A stretch of 43,192 nucleotides of DNA, taken from positions 1 through 43,192 of the forward strand of contig CAKOPZ010000009.1 in assembly GCA_934101145.1 (NCBI GenBank), read 5' to 3'. Positions 1-8,996 of this stretch are shown here, in pieces. Within the stretch, counting starts at the first letter, position 1. Each line of letters opens with the position of its first letter. Origin of the DNA: an uncultured Clostridia bacterium (GTDB lineage Bacteria > Bacillota > Clostridia > TANB77 > CAG-508). The translations under genes and the position numbers were made by a program. Under the pieces are notes generated by a model. It made no database searches, was not told where the DNA came from, and was given only the letters and a program-made list of their open reading frames with translations.

Positions 1-470
1 GGCACCCATACAAATTCATTTATTCCTGATGTTGCTCCTCCATTACTTCCTTCTTTTATTACAAATCCACTTGATACGCTCTTTTCTCCTGTTACTGTTG
101 AAGCTGTATATCCTTTTGGCACTGGCACAACTATGTTGTCCTCACTTTTTACTGGATTTACTTTGTCTCCATTCCATCCATCTGGTAATGTAACTTTTCC
201 ATCTCCTCCTTGATTTCCACCTTTTCCATCTAAGTAATTTCCAATATAACTTGCATAATCATCTAGTATATTTGTTTCATATGCCTTTCCTTCTTCATGT
301 TTATCCTTTGCCTTTTGTGCTATTGCAATTATTCCATTATCTCCAAATACAGCAAGAATACTTACTGTAGCTAAGATTATTAAAACCACAATAGTTACGA
401 CCAACGCAATTAGCGTTATTCCTGAATTTTCCTTTACTCTCTTACTCTCTGATAAATTTCTATTTATCAT
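1..470 (-). CDS. Prepilin-like surface protein, N-terminal part (runs off window)
   Basis: Open frame from the ATG at 468-470 to the window edge, 156 codons with no stop. The start is set by AAGGAGGG-type RBS (revcomp of 481-490). Residues 14-40 read ENSGITLIALVVTIVVLIIL: a short basic leader, a Gly-Ile-Thr-Leu junction and a long hydrophobic helix. This is the layout of type IV pilin/pseudopilin N-termini, although the usual Phe and Glu5 are Ile and an uncharged residue. A Gly/Asn/Asp-rich linker follows (about 81-95), and the visible end reads INEFVWVP. In my knowledge of Clostridia, prepilin-like N-termini followed by 'EFVWVP' occur on secreted proteins whose C-terminal domain resembles formylglycine-generating-enzyme folds. 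That domain would lie outside the window. Function is inferred only as a cell-surface or secreted protein. Confidence 0.7.
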   Translation of the reverse strand, partial: MINRNLSESKRVKENSGITLIALVVTIVVLIILATVSILAVFGDNGIIAIAQKAKDKHEEGKAYETNILDDYASYIGNYLDGKGGNQGGDGKVTLPDGWNGDKVNPVKSEDNIVVPVPKGYTASTVTGEKSVSSGFVIKEGSNGGATSGINEFVWV

Positions 471-1042
471 TTTACTATCTCCCTCCTTAGTTTTTTTATT
501 TTCTTTTGTCATACTATCTATTGCATATTAATTTAAATTTTTAAATTATTTTTCTTAAACCTTATTTTATAATTTCATTTTTAAATAAGTAATTATTTTT
601 CGAAAAAATTAATTTTATCTGACTAATAGTATAGCTAATACTTTTTTCAATTTGCATAGCTCACCTGTATTCTTTATCAGAGAAAATCTTTTTTAATTCA
701 ATTTTCAATGTACCTATGCGATATTTTTCTTATGTATATTTTATTACTATTAGTTACAATCATATTCTATCAATACCATTTGTTAATGTCAATTGTTTCT
801 TTACACTTTCTTATCAATTTTTTTTACATTTCAAATGAATATTTCCTTACATTCCTATTATCAATTTAGTAAAAAAATACTAGCACTAAGCTTTAAATTT
901 AGTTATAGTAAATAAAATTTTTTTGACATTTTTCAAAATGATTTACACAATTTATATTTTTTAGTCATAATACCAAATCAAATCTAATATAAATTAAATA
1001 AAGTTTTAGTACAAACATTTTTAAGGGGGTTAATTAGTTAAT
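471..1042. other. Gene-free AT-rich interval between divergent genes
   Basis: About 570 bases between the prepilin-like gene (-) and spoIVA (+). I see no ORF with an RBS, no RNA gene and no strong hairpin. The right end should hold the mother-cell (sigma-E) promoter of spoIVA. A loose candidate is the stretch from about 985 (TAATATA) to about 1010 (AGTACAAA), but it matches the sigma-E consensus poorly. The spoIVA RBS AAGGGGG lies at 1023-1029. Confidence 0.5.
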
Positions 1043-2524
1043 ATGAACGAGAATTTAAAATTATATCAAGATATAGCAAGCCGTACTCAAGGTGATATTT
1101 ATGTTGGAGTTGTTGGACCAGTTCGAACAGGTAAATCTACCTTTATAAAAAACTTTATGGATTTACTAGTAATTCCAAATATAGATAATGAGTATAAAAA
1201 AGAACGTGCACGAGATGAATTGCCTCAAAGTGCTGCAGGTAGAACTATTATGACAACAGAGCCAAAATTTATTCCAAATGAAGCAGTCGAAATAACTATT
1301 GGCGATAATTTAAAATTAAAAACAAGATTAGTAGATTGCGTTGGATACCTTGTAAATAATGCTATAGGTTATTTAGAAGATGATATGCCAAGAATGGTAA
1401 AAACACCATGGTTTGATGAAGAAATACCTTTTGAGCAAGCTGCTGAAATTGGAACAAGAAAGGTAATTCAAGAACATTCTACAATAGGAATTTTAGTTAC
1501 AACAGATGGAAGTATTACAGATATTCCTCGTGAAGATTACATAGATGCAGAAGAAAGAGTTGTTAAGGAATTAAAAGAATTAAACAAACCTTTTGTAATT
1601 GTATTAAATTCAAATGACCCTTTTTCTGATTATACAAAATCACTTGCTCAAAAATTAGAGGACAAATATCAAACAGCTGTAATTCCAACAGATTGTTCAA
1701 GACTTGATATGGAAGACATTGGAGATATTTTTGGAAAAATTCTATATGAATTTCCTGTAGAAAAAATGAATATCAATTTTCCAAAATGGGTTGATGGATT
1801 ATCTGATGACCATTGGTTGAAAGTAGAATTATTTAACGAAATAAAAGAAGCTTTTCAAGATGTACGTATATTAAAACAAGTCGATTCTAGTGCATCTAAA
1901 CTTCAAAATACTCAAATAATAACAAAAACTGTTGTTGATGAAATAAAACTTGGAGATGGAAATGTAGATATTTCAATCAATTTATCAGAAGAGCTATTTT
2001 ACAAAGTACTTACAGAAATATCTGGTGTTGATATTTCAAATGAAGGAGATTTATTCTCAACAATTACAACCCTTGCTAATACTAAAAAGGAATATGACAA
2101 AATTGCAGGCGCATTAGAACAAGTTAAGGCCACAGGTTATGGAATTGTAACACCTTCTATGGATGAACTTATTCTTGATGAACCAGAAATAGTAAAACAA
2201 GGTTCAAGATTTGGTGTAAAATTAAAAGCACGAGCACCATCAATTCATTTAATAAAAGCTGAAATTGAAACTGAAGTTTCTCCTCTTGTAGGAAGTGAAA
2301 AACAATCAGAAGAACTTGTAAATTATTTGCTTTCTGAATTTGAAAATGATCCAGAAAAAATCTGGGAATCGAATATATTTGGAAAAAATCTACACGAACT
2401 TGTAAATGAAGGTCTTCAAAATAAATTATCAAGAATGCCAGAAGATGCCAGAGCGAAACTTCAAGAGACTTTAGAGCGCATTGTAAATGAAGGTAGTGGC
2501 GGATTAATTTGCATTATACTTTAG
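1043..2524 (+). CDS. spoIVA: Stage IV sporulation protein A (spore coat basement ATPase)
   Basis: SpoIVA polymerises on the outer forespore membrane using ATP and forms the platform for coat assembly; it is essential for spore formation. The product is 493 aa, almost the length of the Bacillus subtilis protein (492), and is collinear with it. The Walker A loop is at residues 25-32 (GPVRTGKS). The family blocks DELPQSAAGRTIMTTEPKF (about 56-74) and GTRKVIQEHSTIG (about 137-149) are present, as is the membrane-binding C-terminus ending GSGGLICIIL. The start ATG follows AAGGGGG at 1023-1029. The gene is monocistronic, closed by a strong hairpin terminator at 2540-2580. It should be expressed in the mother cell, though no clear sigma-E promoter was seen. 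Confidence 0.98.
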   Translation: MNENLKLYQDIASRTQGDIYVGVVGPVRTGKSTFIKNFMDLLVIPNIDNEYKKERARDELPQSAAGRTIMTTEPKFIPNEAVEITIGDNLKLKTRLVDCVGYLVNNAIGYLEDDMPRMVKTPWFDEEIPFEQAAEIGTRKVIQEHSTIGILVTTDGSITDIPREDYIDAEERVVKELKELNKPFVIVLNSNDPFSDYTKSLAQKLEDKYQTAVIPTDCSRLDMEDIGDIFGKILYEFPVEKMNINFPKWVDGLSDDHWLKVELFNEIKEAFQDVRILKQVDSSASKLQNTQIITKTVVDEIKLGDGNVDISINLSEELFYKVLTEISGVDISNEGDLFSTITTLANTKKEYDKIAGALEQVKATGYGIVTPSMDELILDEPEIVKQGSRFGVKLKARAPSIHLIKAEIETEVSPLVGSEKQSEELVNYLLSEFENDPEKIWESNIFGKNLHELVNEGLQNKLSRMPEDARAKLQETLERIVNEGSGGLICIIL

Positions 2525-2539
2525 TTGCGCCCCCTTTGA

Positions 2540-2580
2540 CAACAAAAAAGAATAGGTATGAAACCTATTCTTTTTTGTTG
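2540..2580 (+). terminator. Intrinsic terminator after spoIVA
   Basis: Perfect 17-bp inverted repeat (2540-2556 with 2564-2580) around a 7-base loop. The A-rich left arm and T-rich right arm allow it to work in either direction. Confidence 0.85.
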
Positions 2581-2612
2581 TAATTTTAAAAAAGATTCAT
2601 TTTTCCACCTTA

Positions 2613-2642
2613 TGAATAATTTACCTAAAGTTTGAGATAATA
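2613..2642 (+). promoter_or_regulatory. Candidate sigma-G promoter of the ger operon
   Basis: TGAATA at 2613-2618, a 17-base spacer and GATAATA at 2636-2642, 37 bases before the gerA start. Sigma-G promoters resemble TGAATA-17/18-CATACTA, and gerA-type operons are known to be forespore-expressed. This is a motif match only. Confidence 0.4.
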
Positions 2643-2678
2643 AAGAAAAAAGTAACTTTGTAATGAAACGAGGATAAA

Positions 2679-4403
2679 ATGGAAAATATAAAAAAATTTA
2701 TAAAAGATGTGCTTGGCTTTCAAGAAGATAATAAATATACATTTATTCTTCCCAATAAAACAGCAATGATTCAAAATAAAGATATTACAGATGAAAAAAT
2801 AGATTCAAAAAAATCAGTTGATGATGTAAAAAATATTTATACAAGTATTGATGTAAATCTTGAATATGTAAAAGTAAAATACAATTCTATGATTAGTAGT
2901 GATGTTATAATTAGAGAATTTAACTTAACTGCCAGAAATAGACAATACAAGGCTTTTTTACTTTTTATAGATGGCCTTGTTGACACAGATTTAATAAATA
3001 ATTATGTTTTAAAACCTCTTATGTTAAAAAATACAGCAAACTCCTTTGATGGTGACCAAAATCATGTCATTTCAGAAGCTGTTACAAATAATATTACAGT
3101 TAGAAAAGTTCGCAAATTTGATATTGTGAGCTATATTTCAAATTGCCTGCTTCCCCAAAATAGTATAAACAAATTTAGCGAATTTAGTGATATTTTTGCA
3201 GGTGTAAATTCTGGTAATTGTGCATTATTTATAGATACACTTGATATTGCATTTGATATAGATGTAAAAGGCTTTAAGCAAAGAAACGTTGACTCTGCAA
3301 ATAATGAAATTGTTATTAAAGGTCCACAAGAAGCATTTGTTGAAAATATCAGAACAAACACTTCTCTTGTTCGTAGAGCAGTTAACAGTGAAAATTTGGT
3401 TATAGAAAATATAAAAGTTGGCAAAATAAGTCAAACAAACTGTGCAGTATGTTATCTTGCTGATATTGCAAATGCAGATTTGGTCGCAGAGGTCAAATAT
3501 AGAATGAACAATTTAGACATTGATTCTCTAATTTCATCTGGTCAGCTTGAACAACTTATTTCTGAAACCGACAAATATAGCATTCCACAAATTTTGTCTA
3601 CTGAAAGGCCTGATAAAGTAACAAAATACTTATATCAAGGCCGTGTCGCTGTAATTGTTAATGGCAATCCATACTGTCTTGTTATGCCTGCGACTTTGGT
3701 CGATTTTGTATCTTCTCCAGAGGATACAAATTTAAGATTCCAATTTTCAAACTTTTTAAAGTTTTTACGATTAATCTCTATTGGTATTACATTGTTTTTA
3801 CCTGCTTTTTATATAGCTATGACCAATTTTCATCAAGAATTAATACCTACAGAACTTCTTTTTTCTATTTTAGCATCACGTGAAAATGTGCCTTTCCCTG
3901 TAATTTTTGAAATTCTTGTTATGGAGATTTCTTTTGAACTTATTCGTGAAGCAGGTCTTCGTGTTCCTTCCCCTATTGGACCAACAATAGGAATTGTAGG
4001 AGCATTGGTTTTAGGACAAGCTGCTGTAAGTGCAAGTATTGTTAGTCCTATTTTGATAATAATTGTTGCTATAACCGGAATTGCCTCATTTGCAATACCT
4101 GATTTTTCATTTGGATTTCACCTAAGACTTGTCAGATTTATATTTTTAATGCTTACATTTATTTCAGGATTTTTAGGACTTGCAATAGGTGCATTTGTAT
4201 ATATGACAATACTTTGTAGCTTGCGCTCTTTTGGTGTTTCTTATATGGTTTCATTTGCTCCTATGGAAGATGCAGAAGCTCCTGGCTATTTTATTCCACC
4301 TATTTGGCGACGTGAAAAAAGACCAAACTATTTAGATACTAAAAAACAATATGCTCAAAAACATATAAGTATGAAATGGAGGTACAAAAAGGAGGATTTA
4401 TGA
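2679..4403 (+). CDS. Spore germination receptor A subunit (GerA/GerKA family)
   Basis: A subunit of a nutrient germinant receptor in the spore inner membrane. It works with the B and C subunits encoded immediately downstream. The 574-aa length is typical. Residues about 1-330 are soluble and hold the conserved GerA blocks, including FIDGLVD (about 97) and QNHVISEAVTN. The C-terminal part from about 365 holds several hydrophobic helices and the hallmark EISFELIREAGLRVPSPIGP stretch. The ATG follows GAGG. The stop shares an ATGA overlap with gerB (4400-4403), indicating translational coupling. The germinant cannot be read from sequence, so I do not assign a specific GerA/GerK name. Confidence 0.95.
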   Translation: MENIKKFIKDVLGFQEDNKYTFILPNKTAMIQNKDITDEKIDSKKSVDDVKNIYTSIDVNLEYVKVKYNSMISSDVIIREFNLTARNRQYKAFLLFIDGLVDTDLINNYVLKPLMLKNTANSFDGDQNHVISEAVTNNITVRKVRKFDIVSYISNCLLPQNSINKFSEFSDIFAGVNSGNCALFIDTLDIAFDIDVKGFKQRNVDSANNEIVIKGPQEAFVENIRTNTSLVRRAVNSENLVIENIKVGKISQTNCAVCYLADIANADLVAEVKYRMNNLDIDSLISSGQLEQLISETDKYSIPQILSTERPDKVTKYLYQGRVAVIVNGNPYCLVMPATLVDFVSSPEDTNLRFQFSNFLKFLRLISIGITLFLPAFYIAMTNFHQELIPTELLFSILASRENVPFPVIFEILVMEISFELIREAGLRVPSPIGPTIGIVGALVLGQAAVSASIVSPILIIIVAITGIASFAIPDFSFGFHLRLVRFIFLMLTFISGFLGLAIGAFVYMTILCSLRSFGVSYMVSFAPMEDAEAPGYFIPPIWRREKRPNYLDTKKQYAQKHISMKWRYKKEDL

Positions 4404-5521
4404 CATCAACAAAAATAAGTAATATTGAAGCAATTTTCTTTATTTTAACAATTATGATAAATCATATTATTATGAACCTACCTAAAAGTATTCTTAACTT
4501 TTCAGGTTCATCATCTATATTAAACATTATTATGATACTAATCATAACATTGATTATTGTGTATTTTATTACAATTGTTATGAAAAAGTTTCCTAATCAA
4601 GACATTCTAGATATTAGTGAATATCTTGGAGGAAAAACACTAAAAAATATTATTGGAATTTTATTTTTACTATATTTTCTTTTTTCTGCAAGCATTTTTT
4701 TAAGAAGCTTTTGTGAAAGCTTAAAAATAATATATTTTAGAAGAACACCTATTGTATTTGTTATAATGTTTTTTATTACTGGAATCATAATTTGCAATAG
4801 ACTTGGTTTTGGTGCAATTATAAGAAGTAATATGATATTTATGCCAATTATACTTTTTAGTATTATATTTATATTTTTTGCAAATATAAGCAATTTCGAT
4901 TTCAGCAAAATGTTTCCTCTTTTGGGAAATGGTATTGTTACAACATTTTTTAGTGGAATAAGCAATTTATATGCTTTTGCTGGACTTTCACTACTGTATT
5001 TCGTACCACCATATCTAAAAAGAGAAGATGATTTTGAAAAAGTTGCTTTTACATCAATTATACTTTCTGGAATTTGGTTAATATTTAGCATTGCAACGCT
5101 ACTATTTATATTTCCAGCAATAGTTACAACAGATGAAATGCTACCTCTTTACATTGCATCAAGATTTATAGAATTTGGTAGATTTTTTCAAAGGTTAGAC
5201 TCAATATTTTTGCTTATATGGATTATATCAATTCTTTCATATTTAAGCATTTTAGTAAGCCTTATGACATCTATATTTAAAAAGCTAACTCATTTCAAAT
5301 ATCATTATGCAAATGTATATCTATTTTCTATCCTGACTTTTATATGCTCACTCATTGTACCAAATTATAATCAAATTCGCTTCCTGAAAACACATGTATA
5401 TCAATGGATTGTTTTAATTTTGGTCTTTATCATAAGCCTTGCAGTATTGCTGTTTGCATATCTTAAAAATAAACATAAGAAAAAAGATGTAGAAAGAGAG
5501 GTGCGTACGGCAATTGAGTAA
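4400..5521 (+). CDS. Spore germination receptor B subunit (GerB, APC-superfamily permease)
   Basis: Integral membrane B subunit of the germinant receptor. It is related to amino-acid permeases and is the likely ligand-recognition subunit. The product is 373 aa from the ATG at 4400, with about ten hydrophobic helices and almost no soluble domain. I chose 4400 over the in-frame ATG at 4376 because AAAAAGGAGG (4386-4395) lies just before it and because it forms an ATGA overlap with the gerA stop; 4376 has no RBS. The C-terminus is basic and cytoplasmic (NKHKKKDVEREV). Confidence 0.93.
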   Translation: MTSTKISNIEAIFFILTIMINHIIMNLPKSILNFSGSSSILNIIMILIITLIIVYFITIVMKKFPNQDILDISEYLGGKTLKNIIGILFLLYFLFSASIFLRSFCESLKIIYFRRTPIVFVIMFFITGIIICNRLGFGAIIRSNMIFMPIILFSIIFIFFANISNFDFSKMFPLLGNGIVTTFFSGISNLYAFAGLSLLYFVPPYLKREDDFEKVAFTSIILSGIWLIFSIATLLFIFPAIVTTDEMLPLYIASRFIEFGRFFQRLDSIFLLIWIISILSYLSILVSLMTSIFKKLTHFKYHYANVYLFSILTFICSLIVPNYNQIRFLKTHVYQWIVLILVFIISLAVLLFAYLKNKHKKKDVEREVRTAIE

Positions 5522-6746
5522 ATTTATAAAATACGTCATATTAATAATTTTCGTTTTATGTATTGCTATACCTTTTTCAGGCTCATACAGTGTGCAGAGT
5601 ATTGACGACCTCGCGTACCTTATCGCTCTAGGAATTGATGTAGGAGAAACAAGCACATATAAATTAACATTTCAATTTACTATGCCAAACTCAGCTGGAG
5701 GAGATAGCCCTTCATCAGAAACAGCTCCTATAATAATAAATTCTGTTGACGCCCCTACTCTTGATTCTGCTATAAATTTGATGAATACTTATGTAAGTAA
5801 AGAAATAAGTCTTTCTCATTGCAAAGCAGTTGTAATATCAGAAGACATAGCCAAAAAAGGCATTTCTAATATTACGTATAACCTTATGAACAAAGTACAA
5901 ATTCGTCCAAGCTGTAATGTAATTATAAGTAAATCTACTGCAAATGATTTTATCAAAAATGTAAATCCTAGCCTGGAAAATTTAATTGCAAAGTTTTACG
6001 AAATTTCTCCTACTTCAAGTAAATACACTGGCTATACATCAGATGCAAAAATCGGTAGTTTTTTTAATGAACTATCCTGTACTGCATGTGAGCCAATAGC
6101 CATGCTTGGATTTGTTGATACTAAAAATTCAAGAAGTTCAACCAATTTTACTACACAAACCTCTTCATCTTCTGGTTCTTCAGACAGTGGTAGTTCAGAT
6201 AGCAGTAGCAAAAACTCCGAAATCATGGGGCTTGCTGTATTTAAATCAGATAAGCTTGTAGGTGAGCTTACTCCTGATGAAACACTTTATCATTCTTTAA
6301 TTGTAAATGATATCGAAAGTTGCTATGTTTCTATTCCTCAATCAGAGCCTAAAAAAGAGCCATTAACATTGTTTGTGTATAACAAAAAAAATCCCAAAGT
6401 CAAAGTAGAAATTATAAATAATTCTCCACTTATTCATTTGGAATTAAATTTGGAAGCCAAGGTATTATCTGTTGATAATTCATCAGTTAATATGTCAGAG
6501 GAAAAATTTGAAGAAATTTCAGCAATGGCAAACCACTATTTAAAAACTGAAATTACAAAATTTTTATATAAAACCTCAAAAGAGTATAAATCGGATATAA
6601 ATCATTTTGGCAAATACTCTTTTCCTCTATTTTATACAACATCAGAATTCAAAAAATATAACTGGCTCGATAATTTTCAAAATTCATTTTTTGATGTAAA
6701 AATAAACACAAATGTGGAATCATCTCTACTACTCGGTGGCAGTTGA
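5514..6746 (+). CDS. Spore germination receptor C subunit (Ger(x)C family), lipobox cysteine missing
   Basis: C subunit of the germinant receptor, normally a lipoprotein on the outer face of the inner spore membrane. The product is 410 aa from a TTG at 5514 that overlaps the end of gerB by 8 bases; AGAGAGG lies about 12 bases upstream. Residues 5-20 are a hydrophobic signal or anchor. The family normally continues G-C-W-x-x-x-E-I-x-D-L. Here the aligned stretch is GSYSVQSIDDL, with Ser where the lipidated Cys should be. A Ser-rich low-complexity insert lies around 215-238. The remaining body follows the Ger(x)C pattern (LIALGIDVG, ISLSHCKAVVISEDIAKKG). Its 3' end overlaps convergent rnr by 18 bases. 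Confidence 0.88.
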   Translation: MSKFIKYVILIIFVLCIAIPFSGSYSVQSIDDLAYLIALGIDVGETSTYKLTFQFTMPNSAGGDSPSSETAPIIINSVDAPTLDSAINLMNTYVSKEISLSHCKAVVISEDIAKKGISNITYNLMNKVQIRPSCNVIISKSTANDFIKNVNPSLENLIAKFYEISPTSSKYTGYTSDAKIGSFFNELSCTACEPIAMLGFVDTKNSRSSTNFTTQTSSSSGSSDSGSSDSSSKNSEIMGLAVFKSDKLVGELTPDETLYHSLIVNDIESCYVSIPQSEPKKEPLTLFVYNKKNPKVKVEIINNSPLIHLELNLEAKVLSVDNSSVNMSEEKFEEISAMANHYLKTEITKFLYKTSKEYKSDINHFGKYSFPLFYTTSEFKKYNWLDNFQNSFFDVKINTNVESSLLLGGS

Positions 6747-8594
6747 TTCCACCTCTTCTTTTTCATCTGTTTTTTCAAAATCTATTTGTCTACTTACTTT
6801 ATCAGCTCTGATGACTCTTATTCTCATCTTGTCACCTATTTTGTATAATATTTTTGTTCTTTCTCCAAGTAATGTTTTTCTATCTTCATCATATATAAAA
6901 TAATCATCTCCAAGGTCTGCAAATCTTACAAGTCCTTCTACTGTATTTTCAAGCTCAACAAAAACTCCAAATGAAGTGATACTTGAGATAATTCCATCAT
7001 ATTCATTTCCGATTTTGTCTTGCATATATTCTGCCATTTTCAAATCCACGCTATCTCTTTCAACTTTTTGTGCAATCTTTTCTCTATCAGATGACTGTTT
7101 TGCATATCTCTCTGCTTGTCCTCTATATTTTTCTATTTCATCATCTGAAAGTTGATAATTTTCTTCTATATATTTTGATATGATTCTATGAATAAATAAA
7201 TCTGGATATCTTCTTATAGGTGATGTAAAGTGACAATAGTATTTACTAGCAATACCAAAGTGTCCTAAATTTTCAGCCTCATATCTTGCAACTTTTAAAG
7301 TTCGAAGTACTAAATTTGATACTATTCTTTCCTCTTTAGTACCTTTTATTTTTCTTAAAACCTCTTCAAATGCTGTTGGATGTACAGTTTCTTTTGAGCA
7401 TTTTACCTTATACCCAAAGTTAAATAAAAATTTATTAAGCTCTGTCACCTTTTCCATATCTGGCTCTTCATGAACTCTGTATATAAATGGTGCTTCAAGC
7501 CAGAAAAACTTTTCAGCCACTGTTTCATTTGCTGTAAGCATAAATTGTTCTATTATTTCATTTGCAAAGCAAAGTTCATATTTCGTTATATCTATAGCAT
7601 AACCATCTTCATCTAAAATCACCTTTGTTTCAGGTATATCAAGACTTAAGCTTCCTGCTTTTTCTCTTCTTTCTTTCAAAATATGTGCAAGCTCTTCCAT
7701 TTGTTTAAAATGCTCTTTGTACTTTTCATATTTTTTTACAATAGCTCTTGTATTTTCATCTTCAATCTCATTTATATTTTTATCATAATTATCAAGTACA
7801 GTCTGTACTCCTTTATAGCTCATTCTTTCAGTTACTTTGATTATTCCTTTTTTTATATCAGATGAAATGACTTTTCCATTTTTATCAATTTCCATAATTA
7901 CAGAAAGAGTAAGTCTATCTTTTCCAGCATTTAAACTGCATATTCCATTTGAAAGTTCAACTGGGAGCATTGGAATAACTCTATCTAGCATATATACGCT
8001 TGTCCCTCTTATGATAGCTTCTCTGTCTAAAAAGCTATCTTCTCTTACATAATGGCTAACATCTGCAATATGAACACCAAGTATATATGTTCCATTTTCT
8101 GTTTTCTTTACTTGAACTGCATCATCTAGATCCTTTGCATCTTCTCCATCAATTGTAAAAATTTCTTCAAAGCGTAAATCTAATCTGTTTGCTATTTCAG
8201 ATTTAGAAACTTCCTCTTCCATATCCTCTGCCTCACGTTTTACAGCTTCAGGAAATTCGTATGGCAAATCATATTCTCTTATTAAAGACATCATGTCAAT
8301 TCCTGCTTGATTAACACTTCCAAGCACCTCAACAATTTTGCCTTCTGCCTTTCTATCTTTTGTTGGCATTTTGGTAACTTGAACAACAACTTTTTGATTA
8401 TTTTTTGCCTTTTTAAAATCCTTTTTTGAAATAAAAATATCTGTACCTATAACTTTTTTGTTATCTGGTATAACAAACCCAAAATTTCTGCTATTCTTAA
8501 AAATTCCAACAACTGTATTTCCTTCTATTGTTAAATCTTCTTTTTGATATTTAATTAAATTAATTTTTTCTTCTTGTTTTTTATGTTTTTTCAT
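6729..8594 (-). CDS. rnr: Ribonuclease R, short form lacking N-terminal HTH and first cold-shock domain
   Basis: Processive 3'-5' exoribonuclease (RNB family) that degrades structured RNA. The start is set at 8594 (MKKHKKQEEK) because CCTCC at 8600-8604 gives a GGAGG RBS. The in-frame ATG at 8621 has no RBS and lies inside the secG terminator hairpin. That gives 621 aa against roughly 710-800 for typical RNase R. One OB/cold-shock domain (about 24-92, GIFKNSRNFGFVIPD) matches CSD2 of RNase R. It is followed by the RNB catalytic core with the Asp cluster DGEDAKDLDD (about 149-158) and a C-terminal S1 domain (EYDGIISSITSFGVFVELEN). The winged helix and CSD1 are absent. Probably co-transcribed with secG, as rnr often is in Firmicutes. 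Confidence 0.93.
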   Translation of the reverse strand: MKKHKKQEEKINLIKYQKEDLTIEGNTVVGIFKNSRNFGFVIPDNKKVIGTDIFISKKDFKKAKNNQKVVVQVTKMPTKDRKAEGKIVEVLGSVNQAGIDMMSLIREYDLPYEFPEAVKREAEDMEEEVSKSEIANRLDLRFEEIFTIDGEDAKDLDDAVQVKKTENGTYILGVHIADVSHYVREDSFLDREAIIRGTSVYMLDRVIPMLPVELSNGICSLNAGKDRLTLSVIMEIDKNGKVISSDIKKGIIKVTERMSYKGVQTVLDNYDKNINEIEDENTRAIVKKYEKYKEHFKQMEELAHILKERREKAGSLSLDIPETKVILDEDGYAIDITKYELCFANEIIEQFMLTANETVAEKFFWLEAPFIYRVHEEPDMEKVTELNKFLFNFGYKVKCSKETVHPTAFEEVLRKIKGTKEERIVSNLVLRTLKVARYEAENLGHFGIASKYYCHFTSPIRRYPDLFIHRIISKYIEENYQLSDDEIEKYRGQAERYAKQSSDREKIAQKVERDSVDLKMAEYMQDKIGNEYDGIISSITSFGVFVELENTVEGLVRFADLGDDYFIYDEDRKTLLGERTKILYKIGDKMRIRVIRADKVSRQIDFEKTDEKEEVESTATE

Positions 8595-8613
8595 TAAATC
8601 CTCCAAACGAACA

Positions 8614-8647
8614 AAAGGCATATATAATCTAAATTATATATGCCTTT
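8614..8647 (-). terminator. Strong hairpin between secG and rnr
   Basis: Perfect 15-bp inverted repeat (8614-8628 with 8633-8647) around a 4-base loop. On the minus strand it is followed by TGTTCG rather than a clean U-tract, so it may attenuate or process the secG-rnr transcript rather than terminate fully. Confidence 0.6.
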
Positions 8648-8658
8648 ATATGTAAACT

Positions 8659-8913
8659 CTAATTCATTACGAATAATATTGAAAGTACTACTGCAAGTAC
8701 AGCAAATACAATTCCACAAATAATTGTGTATTTTTTTAGCTTTCCTTCTTTAGTTCTTCCTTTATTTTGCTCATAAAAGTTATTTGTAGAAGAACCTGTA
8801 ATTGTTCCAGAAGCTCCATTTGAGTCCTTTGTTTGTATTGTTGCTAAAATGATTAATGCTATTGCAACAATTGCATATATAACTAGTATAATGTTTCTAA
8901 TGATTCCTATCAT
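8659..8913 (-). CDS. secG: Preprotein translocase subunit SecG
   Basis: Small accessory subunit of the SecYEG protein-conducting channel. The 84 aa have two transmembrane helices (about 5-25 and 62-82) separated by a loop carrying the family-typical Gly/Ser/Thr-rich stretch (SNGASGTITGSSTNNFYEQN). GAGGGAG lies just before the ATG. The gene sits directly upstream of rnr, a conserved arrangement in Bacillota. Confidence 0.93.
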   Translation of the reverse strand: MIGIIRNIILVIYAIVAIALIILATIQTKDSNGASGTITGSSTNNFYEQNKGRTKEGKLKKYTIICGIVFAVLAVVLSILFVMN

Positions 8914-8996
8914 AATTCTCCCTCTTTCTTTATCTCATTGTAACGAACATAATTGTATCATATATTAAATCAAAATGCAATCTTTTTGGCTAAATC

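Noticed and set aside
2169..2432. Open frame antisense to spoIVA and many similar antisense frames
   Set aside because: They mirror real genes, have no RBS and show codon-shadow composition (Leu/Phe/Ser-rich).
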